Source of the DNA: Methanothermococcus okinawensis
GTDB taxonomy: Archaea; AGJL01; Methanococci; Methanococcales; Methanococcaceae
Length of the DNA stretch: 9,050 nucleotides
Reading direction: 5' to 3'
Assembly: GCA_015661585.1 (NCBI GenBank)
Contig: DQVU01000083.1
Location: forward strand, 1 to 9,050
A program made the position numbers and the translations under genes. The notes under the pieces are model-generated. The model worked only from the letters and a program-made list of their open reading frames with translations. It did no database searches and was not told the DNA's origin. This document shows, in pieces, positions 5,405 to 9,050 of this stretch (positions are counted from its first letter, which is position 1; every line of letters begins with the position of its first letter).

Positions 5405-6568
5405 TTATAGAATACTCCCTAATTTTTTACCCATTGCCACTATTCCAAGAATAGGGGGTAAACCTGGAGATTCTGGAAATACCGAGGCATCACAGACGTA
5501 GAGACCCTCCACCTCAGTTTCGAAGTTTTTATCTACTACTTTACCCATGGCGCAGGTGCCTCCAGGATGAGAACCCCTAAGTATAGTCCTGTATATTCCC
5601 TCAACACCCATAGCTTGGAGTATATCTGAGGCTTTTTTTATACCCCTTGAAAGTAGTTTCTCATCTCTCTTAGTTACACCTTTATATACTTTATCCCCTT
5701 TTACGTACCCTTTACCCTCATCCCCTATTTTCACCATTATACCGTAAATATCTTTAGTACTTACATCTTTTTTTTCTCTTTTTATACTACGGTAGAGAAG
5801 TACAGAGTAATGGGGTGATAGTAGAAATCCACTGTATATCCTATATAGAGCCATAGGTATAGATCTATCTAAGTTGCAATTCTTCAGTATCCCACCAACT
5901 GTAATGAAGGTATCCACAAATAAGTTTCTCCCTAAATGTTCGTTATCTAATATACTGGATAGTATCCTTGGGGAGTTGATACCTCCACCACATACTATAA
6001 CCCTCTCTCCCTGGAATACCATTCTTTTTCCAGTCAGTAGATGGCACCCTTCAACTGTAAAGATATCCCCCTCTTTACTCAGTGAGGAGACATAAAAGTT
6101 AGATAGTATCTTACTGTAGGGATTTGAAGTACTTAAAAATCTTAGAGGAGTCCATTTAAAGGGACATGGTTTCCTTGCACACATCCCACAGGAGGTACAT
6201 CTCTCAAAGTCTATAAACTTTGGAGTTCTTTTAAATCCGTAGTCAAATAGGGACCTACTTCTCTCGTTAATATAGTTATCTGGCACTTCCCTTACATTTA
6301 ACTCCCTTTCAATCTCTTCGTATATTTCACTGTCCTTTATACCAACCTTTCTTAGATCTATTCTAATGGCGTTTCCAACTGCCCCCAACCCTGAACCACC
6401 AAGGGAGGTTATATATAACACATGGATTTCTCCCTTAATGATGTTGTATTTCATCTTGTTATTTCCCATCTCCAACAACAGTATCCTTTTATTAGGGTAT
6501 TTCCTATTCAACTCCTTAAATAGAGTACTACCTCCCACTCCAGACCCTATTATGATAAAATGGTACAC
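5405..6568 (-). CDS. GMC-like FAD oxidoreductase with a Fe-S cluster motif, substrate unknown
   Basis: A 387-residue flavoprotein. The N-terminus has the FAD-binding GxGxxG (IIIGSGVGG, residues 8-13) and a second FAD segment, GGSGLGAVGNA (57-67). Residues 124-135 hold CTSCGMCARKPC, four cysteines spaced as in a 4Fe-4S ligand set. A GGGINSPRIL motif follows (194-203). The C-terminus is of the glucose-methanol-choline (GMC) type: SHPGGTCAMG with the active-site-like His334, and CDASVFPESPG (Asp360). The second catalytic position, normally Asn or His in NP after SPG, is Pro here (SPGLPP), so a standard alcohol oxidase mechanism is doubtful. It is shorter than typical GMC enzymes (about 500-600 residues). 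Start is GTG 6568 with AGGGAT four nt upstream. It stands alone, convergent with the histone gene, so context gives no substrate. The family call is firm, the function unknown. Confidence 0.85.
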   Translation of the reverse strand: MYHFIIIGSGVGGSTLFKELNRKYPNKRILLLEMGNNKMKYNIIKGEIHVLYITSLGGSGLGAVGNAIRIDLRKVGIKDSEIYEEIERELNVREVPDNYINERSRSLFDYGFKRTPKFIDFERCTSCGMCARKPCPFKWTPLRFLSTSNPYSKILSNFYVSSLSKEGDIFTVEGCHLLTGKRMVFQGERVIVCGGGINSPRILSSILDNEHLGRNLFVDTFITVGGILKNCNLDRSIPMALYRIYSGFLLSPHYSVLLYRSIKREKKDVSTKDIYGIMVKIGDEGKGYVKGDKVYKGVTKRDEKLLSRGIKKASDILQAMGVEGIYRTILRGSHPGGTCAMGKVVDKNFETEVEGLYVCDASVFPESPGLPPILGIVAMGKKLGSIL

Positions 6569-6603
6569 AGTTATCCCTTATATCAATTCTAGAGTATCAA
6601 CAA

Positions 6604-6614
6604 CATATATTTAA
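6604..6614 (-). promoter_or_regulatory. Candidate TATA box of the GMC-like oxidoreductase
   Basis: Minus strand TTAAATATATG lies about 41 nt upstream of the GTG start, close to the spacing of the clear promoters here. The flanking BRE is not convincing. The longer TA tract at 6639-6655 is an alternative. Confidence 0.35.
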
Positions 6615-6638
6615 CATCAAATTGTAATTGTAGTTGTA

Positions 6639-6720
6639 TTTATATATATATATACATTGCATTTGAGGAAAGGAAAACTGTTAGGATACGTTAATAGGAG
6701 GCGTTATTCCCAATTTTTTT
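6639..6720 (+). ncRNA. Possible small RNA locus with TATA tract and T-tract
   Basis: TTTATATATATATATA (6639-6654) could act as a plus-strand promoter, placing a transcription start near 6662-6668. The following GC-richer 45-50 nt contain no start codon, and they end in a run of seven Ts (6713-6719) that would terminate transcription. The BRE is poor, no RNA family is recognised, and the TA tract may instead serve the minus-strand gene. Confidence 0.22.
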
Positions 6721-6747
6721 ATACAATATTAATAATATTAACTTCAA

Positions 6748-6758
6748 TTTCCATCAAA
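6748..6758 (+). repeat. TTTCCATCAAA motif (copy A)
   Basis: Eleven bases identical to copies at 6807-6817 (plus) and 814-804 (minus), followed by a looser AT-rich tail. It lies 59 bp from copy B. Confidence 0.35.
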
Positions 6759-6806
6759 AATCCCGATAAAAATAAAATATTGCAATAAATATTGACAAAA
6801 CTCTCG

Positions 6807-6839
6807 TTTCCATCAAAGTGATAGTTAAAAATAATAAAA
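6807..6839 (+). repeat. Dispersed repeat copy containing TTTCCATCAAA (copy B)
   Basis: TTTCCATCAAAGT plus an AT-rich tail matches positions 814-781 on the minus strand almost base for base. Both copies lie in long intergenic gaps about 6 kb apart and in opposite orientation. Confidence 0.45.
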
Positions 6840-6908
6840 ATTATAAAAATAATAAGATAAAAAAATAAAAAACTTCTATCATCCCAAATATAAAACTTTA
6901 AAATTTTC

Positions 6909-6928
6909 TGGTATAACTGTTGATACCA
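6909..6928. promoter_or_regulatory. Inverted repeat TGGTAT-N8-ATACCA
   Basis: A perfect 6-bp dyad with an 8-nt spacer in an otherwise AT-rich gap. It could be a regulator site or small hairpin; no gene starts nearby. Confidence 0.25.
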
Positions 6929-6985
6929 CAATAGAATTCTCTAATCTTTATCTTAGTGTTCTAAAAAATATGTGAGATATTTAAT

Positions 6986-7138
6986 GATTTTATTTTTTTT
7001 AATTATTATAATGATTATTTTATAAAATAAAAAAATAAAAAGTAGTTAAACATTACTTTTTCCTGAAATGTTTCTGGATACTTGAAAGTTAAATTCTTAA
7101 TTGATAGGGTGTTCTTTTTGATTTTATTTTTTTTAATT
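6986..7138 (+). repeat. Two identical 19-bp oligo-T direct repeats
   Basis: GATTTTATTTTTTTTAATT occurs at 6986-7004 and again at 7120-7138 in the same orientation. Low complexity, but identical over 19 bases. They are T-rich on the plus strand, although both flanking genes are on the minus strand. Confidence 0.35.
7024..7041 (-). terminator. Possible T-tract terminator after purO
   Basis: On the minus strand, runs of five, seven and four Ts separated by single As lie about 180 nt after the purO stop. They are the first clear T-tract in that direction, which would leave a long 3' UTR. Confidence 0.3.
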
Positions 7139-7221
7139 TTTACTATTTTTATAATTTAATAGGAATGACGTTGTTATTTTTTGGAGGTTGTTGTTCAGTA
7201 TTAATCTCAATAACCTTTCTG

Positions 7222-7836
7222 TTATCTCAAATTGAGAACATCTGTTTCTATTTTGTTCCCATCTATAAGGGCAGTTGCACAACATACTGGATGCTCAAAC
7301 TCCTTATACTCGAGAATATATTTACAGATCTCCCTTGGCGTCTCTCCAACTACAGGTATTCTCTGATCCTCTGAGATACTACAGGTTCCATATGTACCAA
7401 GATAATATCCTGTTCCATCCCTTAGAGACACTTTACACACCCGTATATCCCTATCTGAGACGTACCCTAAGTATCCCTCTTCCTTATATAAAACCCCTCC
7501 TATCCTAGGAGTTTTATACTCATCTTTCTCGTAATCCATGGTAGCAAGGGAGTATATAAGGGCATCCCTCACTGGGAATCCCATCTCTATCTTATCCCCT
7601 ATAACATCCGTATGGGAGCCGTTAGTTGCAACTATACAGTTCCCTACAACCTTTAAGGCGTTATACATAATATAGGGGTTTTGGAGAATATCCTCTATGT
7701 TGTCGGGTACTATGGTAACTGTATTATCCCTCAATACAGCCCTCCTATTTGGGAAACTTCTACTGGATACCCTGTAAGAGATAAATGGTTTCCCGTTTTC
7801 TGTTCTCCCTATAACTAAAAACCTACCTATGTAAAT
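7222..7836 (-). CDS. purO: Archaeal IMP cyclohydrolase PurO, with apparent ATT start
   Basis: A 204-residue protein of the PurO family, which closes FAICAR to IMP in the last step of archaeal purine synthesis in place of the bacterial PurH domain. Family motifs are YRVSSRSFPNR (residues 21-31), NGSHTD (72-77) and MDYEKDEYKTPRI (100-112). The first usable canonical codon in frame is TTG at 7734, but that would drop 34 residues (YIGRFLVIGRT to RAV) that align with the conserved PurO N-terminus, which in relatives starts MYxGR. In this frame the residue before YIGR is ATT (7836-7834), placed 3 nt after a perfect GGTGAT, with an in-frame stop just upstream. I infer initiation at ATT, barring a sequencing error. 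The ribosome-binding site overlaps the queC stop codon, so purO is translationally coupled to queC. Length agrees with known PurO (about 200 residues). Confidence 0.93.
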   Translation of the reverse strand: MYIGRFLVIGRTENGKPFISYRVSSRSFPNRRAVLRDNTVTIVPDNIEDILQNPYIMYNALKVVGNCIVATNGSHTDVIGDKIEMGFPVRDALIYSLATMDYEKDEYKTPRIGGVLYKEEGYLGYVSDRDIRVCKVSLRDGTGYYLGTYGTCSISEDQRIPVVGETPREICKYILEYKEFEHPVCCATALIDGNKIETDVLNLR

Positions 7837-7839
7837 AGT

Positions 7840-7845
7840 ATCACC
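7840..7845 (-). promoter_or_regulatory. Ribosome-binding site of purO, overlapping the queC stop
   Basis: GGTGAT on the minus strand contains the queC TGA stop (7843-7841). It is followed by ACT and then ATT, the same layout as GGTGAT-ACT-GTG at tfrA. This fixes the purO start at 7836. Confidence 0.8.
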
Positions 7846-8545
7846 TCAGATACTTAGTGGGGTCTTCAACTTCTGCCTCCTTAAATGCCCTCTTTCTTCT
7901 GACACAACTCTCACAGGTTCCACAGTGTAGGAAATCCTCCCCGTTGTCATGATAACAGGAGTAACTGTACTTTAAAACTTCTATTCCAAGTTTCTCCTCC
8001 AGTTCCCTACCGTATTTTACGATTTCAGGTTTATCTAAGTTGTAGAGAGGTGCCACCAGTTTAACATCCCTTATAGTACCGTACTCCAAGAGACTGTTAA
8101 ATCTCTCCACAAACTCCAAGGTATTGTCTGGGAATGTGGTACCCTCCTCTTTGTTTAACCCTGTATATACTTCACCCCCTCCTAGAGACTCTGCAAAACT
8201 GGAGGCTATTGAGAACATCACTATATTACGCCCAGGCACCCATACAGATTTCATGGTTTCCTTGGTTTTTTCCAGGTTGTCTAGATCTTCTTCTTTTAAT
8301 TTTGGGACAGTTCTATTTATATCTGTTAGGGCACTTCCTCCAAACTCCCTCAGGAAGGAAAGTTTTATAACCTTATGTTTTGCACCTAATACCTCTGATA
8401 TCTTTCTTGCAGAGTTTATCTCCCTAAGTACAGCCCTCTGTCCATAGTCGAAGGTTAAGGTGTATATATCGTCATCTTTTGATTTTGCTACCAAGGTGGC
8501 TACTGTAGAATCTAAACCTCCACTTAGGACGCATACTTTTACCAT
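7841..8545 (-). CDS. queC: 7-cyano-7-deazaguanine (preQ0) synthase QueC
   Basis: A 234-residue ATP-dependent synthase that converts 7-carboxy-7-deazaguanine to preQ0, which archaea insert into tRNA as the precursor of archaeosine. The ATP-binding PP-loop SGGLDS is at residues 8-13, TFDYGQRA at 31-38 and VPGRN at 103-107. A zinc site is formed by Cys197, Cys208, Cys211 and Cys214 (C-x10-C-x2-C-x2-C), as expected for QueC. Length is normal. ATG 8545 is preceded by GGGGAT with 3-nt spacing. It is the first gene of a two-gene unit with purO: its TGA stop lies inside the purO ribosome-binding site. Substrate and product of both enzymes belong to purine-derived metabolism, though no direct functional link is shown. 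Confidence 0.96.
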   Translation of the reverse strand: MVKVCVLSGGLDSTVATLVAKSKDDDIYTLTFDYGQRAVLREINSARKISEVLGAKHKVIKLSFLREFGGSALTDINRTVPKLKEEDLDNLEKTKETMKSVWVPGRNIVMFSIASSFAESLGGGEVYTGLNKEEGTTFPDNTLEFVERFNSLLEYGTIRDVKLVAPLYNLDKPEIVKYGRELEEKLGIEVLKYSYSCYHDNGEDFLHCGTCESCVRRKRAFKEAEVEDPTKYLR

Positions 8546-8584
8546 GGTATCCCCATAATAGGATTATCTGATAATAATTAAAAA

Positions 8585-8592
8585 ATAATAAA
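8585..8592 (-). promoter_or_regulatory. Candidate TATA box of queC-purO
   Basis: Minus strand TTTATTAT is centred about 43 nt before the queC ATG and would place transcription start near 8564. The adjoining T-rich stretch could also end the upstream UPF0210 transcript. Confidence 0.35.
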
Positions 8593-8641
8593 GGGAAATA
8601 TTTCATAAACATCCTAAGGAAGCGATTTTATTTTTAATCAA

Positions 8642-9050
8642 TTAATTCGTCAAAGAGTGTATAGGCGAAGGCACTCTACCACCTCTCTTTATAAACTCCT
8701 CAGAGGAGTACTCATTCACAGCCATTATAGGTGCCCTACCTAACAATCCACCGTAATCTACGTAGTCTCCAACGTCCTTACCTGGCACAGGTATTATCCT
8801 AACTGCAGTAGTCTTCTTGTTCATCACTCCAATTGCAATCTCATCTGCTATTATGGCAGATATTGTAGAGGCAGGTGTTTTCCCAGGTATTGCAATCATA
8901 TCCAATCCTACTGAACATACAGATGTCATAGCCTCCAACTTCTCCAAACTCAACACCCCCTCCTCTACAGCCCTTATCATTCCTGCATCCTCACTCACTG
9001 GAATAAAGGAACCACTTAAACCTCCAACATAACTTGCCGCCATGGCACCC
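8642..9050 (-). CDS. UPF0210 (PFL/DUF711) family protein, C-terminal part only
   Basis: The frame stays open to the right window edge, so only the last 135 or so codons are seen; the family is about 450 residues. The visible part matches the family's conserved C-terminus: SYVGGLSGSFIPVSEDAGMI, EKLEAMTSVCSVGLDMIAIPG, IADEIAIGVMNKKTTAVRIIPVPGKDVGD, YGGLLGRAPIMAVN and the ending GGRVPSPIHSLTN. The ATG at 9043 is internal, not the start. Members are found in archaea and anaerobic bacteria and resemble glycyl-radical-like (PFL-fold) proteins, but no biochemical role is established that I can state with confidence. It lies upstream of queC on the same strand with a 96-bp gap. Confidence 0.9.
   Translation of the reverse strand, partial: GAMAASYVGGLSGSFIPVSEDAGMIRAVEEGVLSLEKLEAMTSVCSVGLDMIAIPGKTPASTISAIIADEIAIGVMNKKTTAVRIIPVPGKDVGDYVDYGGLLGRAPIMAVNEYSSEEFIKRGGRVPSPIHSLTN

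Larger units (their letters stand above)
6569..7221. other. Long AT-rich intergenic region between the oxidoreductase and purO
   Basis: This 653-bp gap has no believable protein gene; a 70-codon minus-strand frame at 6719-6931 is low-complexity Ile/Phe/Asn-rich sequence without a ribosome-binding site. It holds a (TA)7 tract (6641-6654), a possible small plus-strand RNA (about 6660-6720), two TTTCCATCAAA motifs (6748-6758 and 6807-6817), a dyad at 6909-6928, and two identical 19-bp oligo-T blocks (6986-7004, 7120-7138). Its left end contains the oxidoreductase promoter, its right end the purO 3' region. Confidence 0.6.

Noticed and set aside
6748..6840. CRISPR array
   Set aside because: Only two core copies 59 bp apart with divergent flanks, and no cas genes in the window; not enough for an array, so kept only as a repeat finding.
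6719..6931. 70-codon minus-strand frame between the oxidoreductase and purO
   Set aside because: No ribosome-binding site, Ile/Phe-rich low-complexity sequence crossing two repeat copies and a dyad; no recognisable domain.
7010..7067. C/D-box small RNA (ATGATTA ... CTGA)
   Set aside because: The C box is imperfect, there are no C'/D' boxes, and the intervening sequence is oligo-A/T with no plausible guide.
7165..7374. 69-codon plus-strand frame at the purO 3' end
   Set aside because: Most of it lies antisense to the purO coding region, and the remaining part has no supporting signal.
9041..9043. ATG 9043 as the start of the last gene
   Set aside because: The frame continues to the window edge and the UPF0210 family is about 450 residues, so this Met is internal.

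Overview
The window looks like chromosomal DNA from a thermophilic, hydrogenotrophic methanogen of the order Methanococcales (a Methanocaldococcus/Methanotorris/Methanothermococcus-like organism; the genus cannot be fixed from the sequence alone). The main evidence is a CoM/CoB-dependent fumarate reductase flavoprotein (tfrA), an archaeal histone and the archaeal IMP cyclohydrolase PurO. Supporting signs are AGA/AGG/ATA-rich codon use, very AT-rich intergenic DNA, TTTATATA-type archaeal promoters, and ribosome-binding sites of the form GGTGAT or GGGGAT followed by about 3 nt and the start codon.

Layout. Positions 1-491 hold the 5' part of tfrA (minus strand). A 347-bp AT-rich gap follows, with a GC-richer, foldable island at 694-761. 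Positions 839-3863 hold the phosphate-uptake genes pstS-pstC-pstA, all on the minus strand and read in that order. pstS has a textbook TATA box. The ATPase gene pstB and the regulator gene phoU do not follow pstA. Divergent from pstS is an HtpX-like membrane zinc protease (4038-4898, plus), then a histone gene (5082-5303, plus) with a strong promoter and a T-tract terminator. Convergent with the histone is a GMC-like FAD oxidoreductase carrying a four-cysteine Fe-S motif (5405-6568, minus; substrate unknown). A 653-bp AT-rich gap (6569-7221) holds repeated short motifs and a possible small-RNA locus. Next comes a tight minus-strand pair, queC (archaeosine/preQ0 synthesis) then purO (last step of IMP synthesis). 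At the right edge is the C-terminal part of a UPF0210-family gene (minus).

How the genes relate. pstS/C/A make the binding protein and channel of one high-affinity phosphate importer. queC and purO are translationally linked and both serve purine or deazapurine metabolism. The remaining genes are housekeeping or of unknown role. I see no obvious new multi-gene system.

The points most worth a second look are these. purO appears to begin with a non-canonical ATT codon. The pstS start should be moved downstream. pstB is missing from the pst cluster. A TTTCCATCAAA-containing element recurs in two distant intergenic regions. There are two possible structured or small-RNA loci.
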